Virus record (IMG/VR): IMGVR_UViG_3300035670_001055
Location: 1-27,344 of that record
Source: a virus
Strand: one strand, 5' to 3'
DNA: 27,344 nt
Part shown: positions 4,430 through 10,462 of the stretch, piece after piece
How positions within the stretch are numbered: the first letter of the stretch is position 1
Layout: each line of letters starts with the position of its first letter
Translations under genes and position numbers: made by a program
The notes under the pieces: generated by a model
Told to the model about the DNA's origin: nothing
Databases searched by the model: none
What the model saw: only the letters and a program-made list of their open reading frames with translations

Positions 4430-6588
4430 TGACCCAGACCCCGGGGCCGCGGCGGCTCGTCGACGTTGCCGATGACTTCTCCAGGGCCCTGGACCAGCTG
4501 GAGCGCCGGGCCACCAAGAACACTGTGGCGATGCTGCGGCGTTCCCTGGCGAACGTGCTCGTCGACCTGAAGCGGCACTACGCCAGCTACATCGACGAGC
4601 TGGGCCCGCAGGGCTTCGACCCGGCACGCAACCCGATCCGCCGGCCCGGGGCCTACAGCGCGGCGGAGGCGACCGCGAAGTTCCGGGCGATCACCCTGGA
4701 CGCCCAGCGGTTCATGTCGGATGAGGAGATCCGCCAGTGGACCGCCAGCTACGAACGCGACCTGCGCGAGGCCGCCAGGCTCGGCGGTGAGCTGGGCTTG
4801 CAGCTGCAGACCCTGATGGGCCGCCCGCCCGATGCTGCGCCATTCGCTGGCGCTGATCCCCTGGCGGTGCGTGCTGCAGCAGCGACGACCAGCGCCTACA
4901 TCCAGGGCGAGACCGCCCGGTTCCGCGACCAGCTGGTGCAGATCGTCGGCGAAGGCGCCACCCGCGGCTGGGGCGCAAGCCGGCTGGAGACCAGCATCCG
5001 CCAGGCACTGCGCGGCGCGAAGGATCCGAACGGCATCACCCAGCGGCTGGGCCTGGAGCAGCGGGCAGCGCTGATCGCCCGGTCGGAGCTGGCGAACGCC
5101 TACGCCCAAGGCACCATCAACCGCAGTCGGCAGCAGGGCTACAGCTACGTCCGGGTGCTGGCCAGCAACGACGAGCGGACGTGCCCGACGTGTGCAGCAA
5201 GGAACGGCAGGGTATACCCAATCGACCGGGTGCCGGTGCCGTGGCATCCCCGTTGCGTCTTAGGCGAGACGAAGGTATCGCCCGGACTCCTCGCAGCGGC
5301 GTTCCGCTCCGTGTACCGCGGCGACGTCGTAACCGTACGACTTGCGAGCGGTGAGAGCCTGACAGTCACCGTCGATCATCCGGTGCTCACCCCTGCCGGA
5401 TGGGTCAAGGCGGAAGCTCTCCGCAAGGGCGATCAGGTGGTGGGCCACGGGTTCCACCGAGCGATTCCGCCGGCTGCCGAATCGCCAGACCTCCACGACG
5501 TGCCAGCCACGGCTGAGGAAGTATTCGCGGCGTTTGCCGATGCGTGTGCGATGCCTCCCGTGGCCATGCCAGTGACCCCCTTGGATCTCCACGGCGACGG
5601 GAAGTTCATCGAAGGCGATGTCAATGTTGTACGGGCCGACGGCCTTCTCCAGAGTCACTGGGTGACCGAGACCGGCGATGGCGTCGGCAATGAGAATGGC
5701 GTCAGGCGACGCATTGGATTTAGCCCGCTCGCGACCCTGTGCGATGCGGATGCGGCACTCCTCTGGCATGCGGCGGCCGCGAACGGCAGCGTGAGCCGCC
5801 TCCGTGATGCGCTGGCGCTCTTCCGGGGTGGCCTGAGCCATGCGGAGCAGCATCGCATCGCGGCGGCTGCGTGGCGTGATCCCATGCTTGCGCAGGAGGG
5901 TCGTGATGGTGTTGCGCTGTACCCCGAACTGCTCGGCCACGGCCTTGACGCTGCCGCCATCCAGAAAGGCTTGGATCGCGGCGTCCTCGTCGTAGATGGA
6001 GCGGTTGCCGGTGAGCTTGACGCCGAGCCGCTGGAAGTTCCGGTAGACAACGTTCCTGGACACTCCAAACCGCTCAGCGATCTGATCGACGGTCTGCCCG
6101 GCCTGATGCAGCTGCATCAGATCGTCGGCATTGAGATCAATGCGTTTCATGGATTCGTCTACACGTTCGAGACCTTCTCCGGCACCTATTCCATGGGCGC
6201 GGATGTAAGGATTCTAAGCCAAAACTGCCGGTGCGTGGTGGTGCCCGTCCCCGACGAAGCCGTCCAGGAGCGCGACCCCGACAGCCGCGCCGCCCTGCTC
6301 GACAACGAACGCTGGCAGGAGGAGCACGAGCGCGGCGTGGAGGCCTACGCCGAAGGGCGCCACCGTGAGCGGCTCGATGGCCTGCGCCGGCAACGCGACC
6401 GGCTGAAGGATCCAGGCCTGATCGACGCGATGGATGCGCGGATCGCCCGGCTGGAGCAGCAGGGTCCAGACATGGTGAAGGCCCGGCTCGAACTGAGCCA
6501 GGCCCTGCGGACGCCTACGGCATCGGAGAAGCGGCTGTATCCGCGGAACCCGAAGCCGCTCGGGGAGAGCGTGCCGCTGTTCCCCTAG
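4429..6588 (+). CDS. MuF-like head morphogenesis protein (SPP1 gp7 / Mu gpF type) interrupted by an intein
   Basis: The 719-aa frame holds a 395-aa host protein and a 324-aa insert. The N-extein (residues 1-275) is helical and ends with the family's zinc-like motif: DERTCPTCAARNG (C252, C255) and PWHPR (H273). The C-extein starts at residue 600 with CRCVVVPVP. Joining the two gives HPR-CRC-VVVPV, the conserved H-x-x-C-x-C end of MuF proteins, which shows where the insert sits. Residues 600-719 form a charged coiled-coil-like tail. MuF proteins are minor head proteins bound near the portal, assisting assembly and sometimes ejected with DNA. The start overlaps the stop of the 58-aa gene. Without splicing the motif would be broken, so the intein is probably active. 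Confidence 0.88.
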   Translation: MTQTPGPRRLVDVADDFSRALDQLERRATKNTVAMLRRSLANVLVDLKRHYASYIDELGPQGFDPARNPIRRPGAYSAAEATAKFRAITLDAQRFMSDEEIRQWTASYERDLREAARLGGELGLQLQTLMGRPPDAAPFAGADPLAVRAAAATTSAYIQGETARFRDQLVQIVGEGATRGWGASRLETSIRQALRGAKDPNGITQRLGLEQRAALIARSELANAYAQGTINRSRQQGYSYVRVLASNDERTCPTCAARNGRVYPIDRVPVPWHPRCVLGETKVSPGLLAAAFRSVYRGDVVTVRLASGESLTVTVDHPVLTPAGWVKAEALRKGDQVVGHGFHRAIPPAAESPDLHDVPATAEEVFAAFADACAMPPVAMPVTPLDLHGDGKFIEGDVNVVRADGLLQSHWVTETGDGVGNENGVRRRIGFSPLATLCDADAALLWHAAAANGSVSRLRDALALFRGGLSHAEQHRIAAAAWRDPMLAQEGRDGVALYPELLGHGLDAAAIQKGLDRGVLVVDGAVAGELDAEPLEVPVDNVPGHSKPLSDLIDGLPGLMQLHQIVGIEINAFHGFVYTFETFSGTYSMGADVRILSQNCRCVVVPVPDEAVQERDPDSRAALLDNERWQEEHERGVEAYAEGRHRERLDGLRRQRDRLKDPGLIDAMDARIARLEQQGPDMVKARLELSQALRTPTASEKRLYPRNPKPLGESVPLFP
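5254..6225 (+). mobile_element. Intein in MuF, 324 aa, with an antisense-nested endonuclease gene
   Basis: The intein runs from Cys276 to Asn599 of the precursor. Block A is CVLGETKVS at the N-junction. Block B is SLTVTVDHPVLTPAGW, with the T-x-x-H pattern (TVDH). Block F is HGFVYTFETFSGTYSM, and block G is DVRILSQN followed by Cys +1. Nucleophiles at both junctions (Cys1, Cys+1) and the terminal Asn are present. The usual penultimate His is Gln here, which some inteins tolerate. The sense core between B and F has no LAGLIDADG or HNH motif but contains LDLHGDGKFIEGDVNVVRA, which resembles sequence I associate with other phage inteins. The endonuclease lies on the opposite strand at 5260-6150. 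Confidence 0.88.
5260..6150 (-). CDS. Antisense Vsr-like homing endonuclease nested in the MuF intein, 296 aa
   Basis: Residues about 16-43 are a helix-turn-helix (TVDQIAERFGVSRNVVYRNF) and about 66-92 a second one (VKAVAEQFGVQRNTITTLLR). About 108-140 resemble a NUMOD-type DNA-binding segment (ITEAAHAAVRGRRMPEE). Residues about 148-245 match the Vsr/DUF559-type nuclease fold: YNIDIAFDELPVAVEIQGG, HWHGHGRH, then RREYFLSRGWHVVEVW. Likely catalytic residues are D177, E188, H193 and H195. The last 50 residues lie opposite the intein N-block and may be unconstrained. Vsr-like homing endonucleases are known near split inteins; placement antisense inside a contiguous intein is not something I know. 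Its codons align exactly with the sense codons. No good Shine-Dalgarno precedes ATG 6150 and no promoter is evident, so expression is unproven. GC-rich DNA gives many empty antisense frames; the domain content is what makes this one credible. Confidence 0.82.
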   Translation of the reverse strand: MKRIDLNADDLMQLHQAGQTVDQIAERFGVSRNVVYRNFQRLGVKLTGNRSIYDEDAAIQAFLDGGSVKAVAEQFGVQRNTITTLLRKHGITPRSRRDAMLLRMAQATPEERQRITEAAHAAVRGRRMPEECRIRIAQGRERAKSNASPDAILIADAIAGLGHPVTLEKAVGPYNIDIAFDELPVAVEIQGGHWHGHGRHRTRIGKRREYFLSRGWHVVEVWRFGSRRNRSVEPVAHHLIALAESFRLDPSGRGEHRMIDGDCQALTARKSYGYDVAAVHGAERRCEESGRYLRLA

Positions 6589-6941
6589 GGAGTCGGGTTC
6601 GTGCCCTCAAACTTTTGCTTCAGACGCTCATACTGCCAGCGTTCTCGGTTTTCTTGTTCAATCCGTTCGCGGTCCGCTTTCTTGGCGCGAAGCTCTTGCA
6701 GTTCTTCAGTCGTGAAGAATCCACTCTGAACTAGGAAGCCGTCATCGAACTCGGAAATGAGTTCAGATGTGTCGATGTCTTCTTCGCTTACGGACACAAA
6801 CTCGTCGTAGGCCCTGAGCCACAGCGATGAGTATTGATTGTCGTCTGCAAAAACAAATAGCAACTTGTCATTGTATCCCTTTGCCTCTGCGTAGCCGGTG
6901 AGCCTCTTGCCTATGGCATCGCTGAGCTTGATGTACTCCAT
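6585..6941 (-). CDS. Lower-GC accessory (moron-like) protein, 118 aa
   Basis: This is a minus-strand gene of visibly lower GC than all its neighbours. It encodes a soluble acidic protein: the N-terminal half has alternating hydrophobic strands (KLLFVFADDNQYSSLWLRAY) and acid clusters (EEDIDTSELISEFDDGF), and the C-terminal third is a charged coiled coil (TEELQELRAKKADRERIEQE). The family is not recognised. The stop lies within CCTAGG, the same palindrome that holds the MuF stop on the other strand, so the two genes converge with a four-base overlap. The upstream leader on its own strand is C/A-rich (CAACCACCACCGCACAAACCACC). Composition and orientation fit a recently gained cargo gene. Confidence 0.7.
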   Translation of the reverse strand: MEYIKLSDAIGKRLTGYAEAKGYNDKLLFVFADDNQYSSLWLRAYDEFVSVSEEDIDTSELISEFDDGFLVQSGFFTTEELQELRAKKADRERIEQENRERWQYERLKQKFEGTNPTP

Positions 6942-6966
6942 GGTGGTTTGTGCGGTGGTGGTTGAA

Positions 6967-6988
6967 GCCGGGAGCCGAAGCCCCCGGC
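6967..6988 (-). terminator. UUCG-tetraloop hairpin ending the cyAbrB transcript
   Basis: Read on the minus strand, GCCGGGGGC (6988-6980), loop TTCG and GCTCCCGGC (6975-6967) form nine pairs, one of them G-U, closed by a very stable C(UUCG)G tetraloop and followed by TTCAACC. It lies between the cyAbrB stop (7002) and the next minus-strand gene (start 6941). The T-tract is short, so termination strength is uncertain. Confidence 0.6.
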
Positions 6989-7001
6989 AGGCGATCTCAG
7001 A

Positions 7002-7457
7002 TCAGAATGGCGTGCGCTCGCCAGCGCCGACAAGCTCCCGCTCGGAAGTCGCCACCACCACGGGCGCCTCAGCCACCACCACAGGCGCCGCCTCAGCGAC
7101 GACGGCCGCAGCCTTGCGCAGGGTCAGCGTGCCGGTGGCGGCATCGTGGGCGATGTCCACCCGATCGCCGGGCTCCAGGCCCAGCAGGGTGCTGTAGCCG
7201 GCCGAGACGGGGATCACGCCGGTCTTGCTGACGGCGACATTCCAGGCCAGGGGCTTGCCTTTCTTCGGCTTGGCGGCCACCGGCGGCAGCACCAGGCCGT
7301 GGGCAGCGTTGAGGGCCTCAAAGAAGGCGGTGAAGGCGGGCTTGCCGTCCTTGCGGGTGTAGCCGCAGGCGATGGCGATCTGATCGCGCGGCGCCTGGCC
7401 GAGCTCCTTGACCTTCGCGAGCAGATCAGGGCCGGTGAGCATGGTGGATTGAGACAT
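7002..7457 (-). CDS. cyAbrB-type (cyanobacterial AbrB-like) transcription regulator, 151 aa
   Basis: The N-terminal region MLTGPDLLAKVKELG (6-20), then IAIACGYTRKDGKPAFTAFFEALNAAHG, is the signature of the cyanobacterial AbrB family. The AbrB-like DNA-binding part follows at about 71-115 (WNVAVSKTGVIPVSAGYSTLLGLEPGDRVDI), placed C-terminally as in cyAbrB rather than N-terminally as in Bacillus AbrB. A 35-residue Ala/Val-rich tail is extra. cyAbrB proteins are global regulators of carbon/nitrogen balance and other processes in cyanobacteria. A copy inside a phage structural region suggests control of phage genes or interference with host regulation. The gene is divergent from the 68-aa gene at 7499 across a dyad, and is followed by a UUCG terminator. 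ATG 7457 is used; ATG 7442 is an alternative. Confidence 0.85.
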   Translation of the reverse strand: MSQSTMLTGPDLLAKVKELGQAPRDQIAIACGYTRKDGKPAFTAFFEALNAAHGLVLPPVAAKPKKGKPLAWNVAVSKTGVIPVSAGYSTLLGLEPGDRVDIAHDAATGTLTLRKAAAVVAEAAPVVVAEAPVVVATSERELVGAGERTPF

Positions 7458-7474
7458 CAGGGCAGGAAAGCTGG

Positions 7475-7493
7475 CCTAAGCCGTTAGCTTAGG
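7475..7493. promoter_or_regulatory. 7-bp perfect dyad in the divergent cyAbrB / 68-aa gene gap
   Basis: CCTAAGC (7475-7481) and GCTTAGG (7487-7493) are exact reverse complements around CGTTA, in the 41-base gap between divergent genes. Each half contains CCTAAGC, also found in the junction element. The right half extends on the minus strand to GGAACCTAAGC (7497-7487). It is a good operator candidate, possibly for autoregulation by the adjacent cyAbrB protein (inference). Confidence 0.5.
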
Positions 7494-7498
7494 TTCCG

Positions 7499-7705
7499 AT
7501 GCGAACCAGCACCACCCTGCCGCCTGATCTGCGCAGCTTCCTGCTGCTGCATGCCTGCGTCTCCGCCCGCGATGAGGACGCCACCCGCCAGGCCCTGCGC
7601 GATGCCGCAGTGAGCCTGCCGCAGGGACAGGCCCACAAGGTCGCCTCAGTGCTGCATGCCTCGATCAGCGGCGGCGGGCGCCTGTGGCTGTCGCGGCTGG
7701 CTTGA
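7499..7705 (+). CDS. Hypothetical small protein, 68 aa
   Basis: ATG 7499 encodes a helical, alanine-rich 68-residue protein (PPDLRSFLLLHACVSARDED; ATRQALRDAAVSLPQGQAHK) without membrane segments. It diverges from cyAbrB and shares its 41-base regulatory gap. The family is not recognised. The 3' end lies ten bases from the end of the convergent minus-strand gene at 7716. Confidence 0.5.
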   Translation: MRTSTTLPPDLRSFLLLHACVSARDEDATRQALRDAAVSLPQGQAHKVASVLHASISGGGRLWLSRLA

Positions 7706-7715
7706 AGATGCCGGC

Positions 7716-7868
7716 TCAGGCTTTGACGGCCTTAGCGGAGAAGCCACCGCTGTTCTTGCCGCCTGGCTTCTTGGCCTTGGCCTTGCCCTTGCTCATGGCG
7801 CCGCCTTTCTTGCCACCGCCACCGCCTGCGAACTTGCCGTTGGAGTCTCGCTTATACGACCTGGCCAT
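7716..7868 (-). CDS. Small basic Gly/Lys-rich protein, 50 aa
   Basis: The protein starts MARSYKRDSNGKFAGGGGGK and continues with lysine/glycine/alanine repeats (KGKAKAKKPGGKNSGG). The opening (Y/S)KRD-x-(N/R)G-(K/R)FA is common in small phage proteins encoded near head genes. A longer frame reaches back to 7955, but the ATG at 7868 places this motif at the N-terminus and is preferred. The strongly basic, disordered composition suggests nucleic-acid binding or packing inside the head. That function is inferred, not shown. Confidence 0.6.
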   Translation of the reverse strand: MARSYKRDSNGKFAGGGGGKKGGAMSKGKAKAKKPGGKNSGGFSAKAVKA

Positions 7869-7953
7869 GATGAGTACCGGAGTTCCCCTAAGGGTTCCGG
7901 CCGCGGTTGTGCCGTAGAGCTTTCCGGCAACCTTCCCAAACCGCGGATGGCCC

Positions 7954-8205
7954 ATGTCCTGCCGTCAATGCGAGCGCTGCGGCGCCCGCTGGATCAATGG
8001 GGTGCATTACTGGGCGACCGGGAAGGTCGGCAGTGATCTTGATCTGGCGGGGCTGGTCTGCGATGTGGTTCGTGATCCCAGGTGCCAGAACCGGCTCAGA
8101 GGCATGGGCCACGAAGGCGACACCTGGGAGAAGCGCAGGGCCTTCATTGATGGCGCCGCCGATGCCATGCAGCGCACGGTGAAGCGACTGGGGTCGGAAA
8201 CCTGA
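7954..8205 (+). CDS. Cysteine-rich (zinc-binding-like) hypothetical protein, 83 aa
   Basis: The N-terminus MSCRQCERCGARWINGVHYWATGK has cysteines at 3, 6 and 9; C36 and C44 follow, and the C-terminal half contains GDTWEKRRAFIDGA. The layout (Cys cluster, W-x-NG, TGKVGSDLDLAGLVC, GDTWEKR) resembles a small conserved hypothetical protein I associate with cyanobacteria and cyanophages. A zinc-stabilised fold is likely, and the function is unknown. The last codons, SET-stop, are formed by the junction element at 8194. Confidence 0.65.
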   Translation: MSCRQCERCGARWINGVHYWATGKVGSDLDLAGLVCDVVRDPRCQNRLRGMGHEGDTWEKRRAFIDGAADAMQRTVKRLGSET

Positions 8206-8208
8206 GCC
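8194..8208 (+). promoter_or_regulatory. Junction element copy 3
   Basis: TCGGAAACCTGAGCC overlaps the stop codon of the 83-aa gene (TGA 8203-8205). It is followed by ATCACAGGCCCCGCC and ATG 8224, leaving 15 bases between element and start. Confidence 0.6.
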
Positions 8209-8223
8209 ATCACAGGCCCCGCC

Positions 8224-8724
8224 ATGCCAGCCCCGATCCCCACGCTCAACCCCCTGTGGCGGACCACCCCGCGGGATGACCGGGAGCTGATCCGCAGCTA
8301 TGCGCTGTGGCCGGTCTCGGCCTACAACCTCACCCAGCTCACCTCGGTGCTCAACCGGGCGGCCGACACCAGCGCCGCGACCGTGACGCAGGTGCAGGCG
8401 TGGATTGATGAGATCGAAGACCTCGAGCAGGACTGGGCCGACAAGGTGAGCGACGGCACCGCCCACCTGGGCAACGTGCAGAGCTACCAGGGCCCCGCGC
8501 CCGGCACCACACTCAGCCGCGAGGACCGGCAGAAGCGAGCCGATGTCCTGGAGTGGGATACGAGCCTGCTGCAGGTGAGCTACCAGGCCGGCACGCGCGC
8601 GGACTCCACCGCTGGTGGCGTGCTGCATGCCCGGGTGGCGAGCCTCAAGCACAAGGTGCTGCAGACGCTCGGGATCAAGGCCTACGACGGCGGCGACGGG
8701 GATGCGGCGCTGGTGAGGTGCTGA
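8224..8724 (+). CDS. Probable head-tail connector / neck protein, 166 aa
   Basis: A mostly helical protein with a N-terminal segment (DRELIRSYALWPVSAYNLTQL), a central coil (WIDEIEDLEQDWADKVS) and a C-terminal part (VASLKHKVLQTLGIKAYDG). It is not recognised by sequence. It opens a run of three tightly packed genes whose third member looks like an HK97 gp10-type protein, so an adaptor or connector role is inferred from position and size. It ends one base before the next GTG start. Confidence 0.5.
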   Translation: MPAPIPTLNPLWRTTPRDDRELIRSYALWPVSAYNLTQLTSVLNRAADTSAATVTQVQAWIDEIEDLEQDWADKVSDGTAHLGNVQSYQGPAPGTTLSREDRQKRADVLEWDTSLLQVSYQAGTRADSTAGGVLHARVASLKHKVLQTLGIKAYDGGDGDAALVRC

Positions 8725-8725
8725 C

Positions 8726-9199
8726 GTGGCGACCGACTTCGCCCCCTACGCCAACTTCCGGTTCCTGTGGACCCCGCCTGGCACCATCACGGACTTTCGC
8801 TCCGGCACGCCCGCGGCCGGGACGCCCATCGTGATCGAAGCGTTCCTGAAGGGTGAGACCGGCACGCCGATCCAGCTGCCATCGGTCGGTGCCGCCCCGC
8901 GCGTCCTGAACGGCTACATCACCGCCTACGCCACCCTGCCGGCGCAGACCAGCTGGCTGGCGGCCGGCTCTGCCTTCAGCTGGACTGACACCGGCCTGGC
9001 GCCTGATGGCCTGCTGCCTGGCGTCAGCGGCCGCGGGTTCCTCGGCAGCCTGCCGGGCCTGCCGACCCTGACCGGTGGGCAGCAGGGTGAGGCCACGGTG
9101 ATCAGCGTCGCCGGCGTGTTCGGTGTCGGCGGGATCGGCGCTGAGCTGCGGACCGCCCTGGGCGATGCGCTGTCGATCAGCCTGGAGGTGCCGGCATGA
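8726..9199 (+). CDS. Probable neck / head-closure-type protein, 157 aa
   Basis: GTG start directly after the previous stop; the stop TGA (9197-9199) overlaps the next ATG (9196). The protein is beta-rich and Gly/Pro/Thr-rich (YANFRFLWTPPGTITDFRS; SVGAAPRVLNGYITAYATLP), with few charges. Head-closure proteins of siphoviruses are small beta barrels in this position, and the tight overlaps with an HK97 gp10-like gene support a neck role. The sequence itself is not recognised. Confidence 0.5.
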   Translation: MATDFAPYANFRFLWTPPGTITDFRSGTPAAGTPIVIEAFLKGETGTPIQLPSVGAAPRVLNGYITAYATLPAQTSWLAAGSAFSWTDTGLAPDGLLPGVSGRGFLGSLPGLPTLTGGQQGEATVISVAGVFGVGGIGAELRTALGDALSISLEVPA

Positions 9200-9711
9200 G
9201 CATCAAGGTGCGCATTGACTCCGGCGACCTGAGCCGCAGGGCCGAGGCAGCAGCAGAGCGTGCGGTGGAGATCGTGATGGGGGAGCTCTACGGCGCCTTT
9301 CAGCAGTCCTTCACGGCCAAGGCCTGGGACTGGCCGCAGGATCTGCCGACCCGCAAGCTCAACGGCGCCACGCTGGCGGAGAAGGCCCGCAGCTACGACG
9401 CTGGCGAAGGCGTCAGGGCCGGCAGCCCGCGCAACCTGATCGACTTTGGGAACCTGCGCCAGACCGGCTCGTGGCAGATGAAGGGCCGCTACCAGGCCAC
9501 CTTCACCTGGAGCGCCAGCTACGCCACCGCCGTGCATGAAGGCGCTGCCATCTACCCATGGGGCAACCGTCAGGCCCGCCGGGTGATCCTGCCGCCCCGC
9601 CCATGGACCCGCGCTGTGCTCGGCACTGAGAACGTGAGCGCCATCAAGCCGTTCCCGTTCCAGAAGCGGCTCAAGGATGTCTGGCTGGCGAAGTTCAAGG
9701 CGGGGCGCTGA
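9196..9711 (+). CDS. HK97 gp10-like neck/tail-completion protein, 171 aa
   Basis: ATG overlaps the preceding stop (ATGA). The helical N-terminus (SRRAEAAAERAVEIVMGELY) is followed by the typical gp10-family stretch NLIDFGNLRQTGSW, the strand ATFTWSASYATAVHEGA and the loop PPRPWTRAV near the C-terminus. Proteins of this type sit at the head-tail interface or tail terminator. The order connector, closure, gp10-like agrees. The next gene follows a junction element at 9712. Confidence 0.7.
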   Translation: MSIKVRIDSGDLSRRAEAAAERAVEIVMGELYGAFQQSFTAKAWDWPQDLPTRKLNGATLAEKARSYDAGEGVRAGSPRNLIDFGNLRQTGSWQMKGRYQATFTWSASYATAVHEGAAIYPWGNRQARRVILPPRPWTRAVLGTENVSAIKPFPFQKRLKDVWLAKFKAGR

Positions 9712-9726
9712 CGGGAAACCTAAGCC
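9712..9726 (+). promoter_or_regulatory. Junction element copy 4
   Basis: CGGGAAACCTAAGCC begins just after the stop of the gp10-like gene (TGA 9709-9711). It is followed by the C/A-rich leader ACCCCACCACCGGCATCTG and ATG 9746, leaving 19 bases. Here the element is not part of a coding frame, so the conservation is not a protein effect. Confidence 0.6.
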
Positions 9727-9745
9727 ACCCCACCACCGGCATCTG

Positions 9746-10462
9746 ATGCCACAGCTTCCGTTCGTCGTTGCGCCGACGATCCGCACGCGCATGGTCTCGG
9801 CCACTGTTGATGGCCAGGACTGCAGCCTGGAGTTTCCGGTCTACCGGGCCCTGAAGGGCAAGGAGATCATCGCGATCCGTGAGCACGAATACCAGAGCGT
9901 CGTCTACCGCGAGAGCTCCCGCCTGGCTGATGCGCTGGTGGCCGAAGGCGTCGAAGAGACCGAAGCGCAGCGGATGGCGATCCGCATCATCTCCACCCGC
10001 ATGGGGATCCCGGTGGCTCTCGATGCTGCCGAGCAGCGGGCGATGCTGCGCCAGGCGCCACTGATCGCCGATCTGTCCTGCGCCCTGCAGGATGCGTTCG
10101 ATCAGCAGCGGCTGCGGACCATCACCGCCGTCATCACCCATCGGCTGCCCGGCTGCCAGGCCTGGACCGACGACGACAGCGGCGACCTGCCCGGGCCCCT
10201 GCAGGATGCGATCTTCGCGTTTGCATCCGAGGAGCAGGCCGGCGACAAGCCGCAGCGCAGCCCCGACGAGCTGGTGGAGGACATGGTTGAGACCCTGGGA
10301 AAGCTCGCGCCGGAGGCCTCCCCGAGCCCACCGACTGGGGAGCGCTCTACTGGCGATGCCGACAGCTCTGGCCAGCTGCTCCTGAGTTCGGCCCCGACCG
10401 TTTCGGAGACCTCACCCTCGACTACATCCTCCAGGCGATCGAAGAAGGCGAGCGCTGGCTGA
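9746..10462 (+). CDS. Tail assembly chaperone, G-like (unshifted product), 238 aa
   Basis: ATG 9746 gives MPQLPFVVAPTIRTRMVS, then a beta-rich N-terminal part, a helical middle (RMAIRIISTRMGIPVALDAAEQRAML) and EDMVETLGK at the slippery site. After the site this frame reads a 53-residue low-complexity Ser/Thr-rich tail ending SSRRSKKASAG, possibly of little function. It lies upstream of the tail tube and tape measure and carries a lambda-type -1 frameshift signal, as in siphovirus G/GT pairs, where G and GT chaperone the tape measure before the tube polymerises. The family match is from layout and signal rather than from sequence. Confidence 0.7.
   Translation: MPQLPFVVAPTIRTRMVSATVDGQDCSLEFPVYRALKGKEIIAIREHEYQSVVYRESSRLADALVAEGVEETEAQRMAIRIISTRMGIPVALDAAEQRAMLRQAPLIADLSCALQDAFDQQRLRTITAVITHRLPGCQAWTDDDSGDLPGPLQDAIFAFASEEQAGDKPQRSPDELVEDMVETLGKLAPEASPSPPTGERSTGDADSSGQLLLSSAPTVSETSPSTTSSRRSKKASAG

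Noticed and set aside
2572-5247. Long minus-strand frames opposite portal (2572-3570) and MuF (4300-5247)
   Set aside because: No domain or start signal. They show the same shadow pattern as elsewhere, unlike the intein antisense frame, which has recognisable nuclease and helix-turn-helix motifs.
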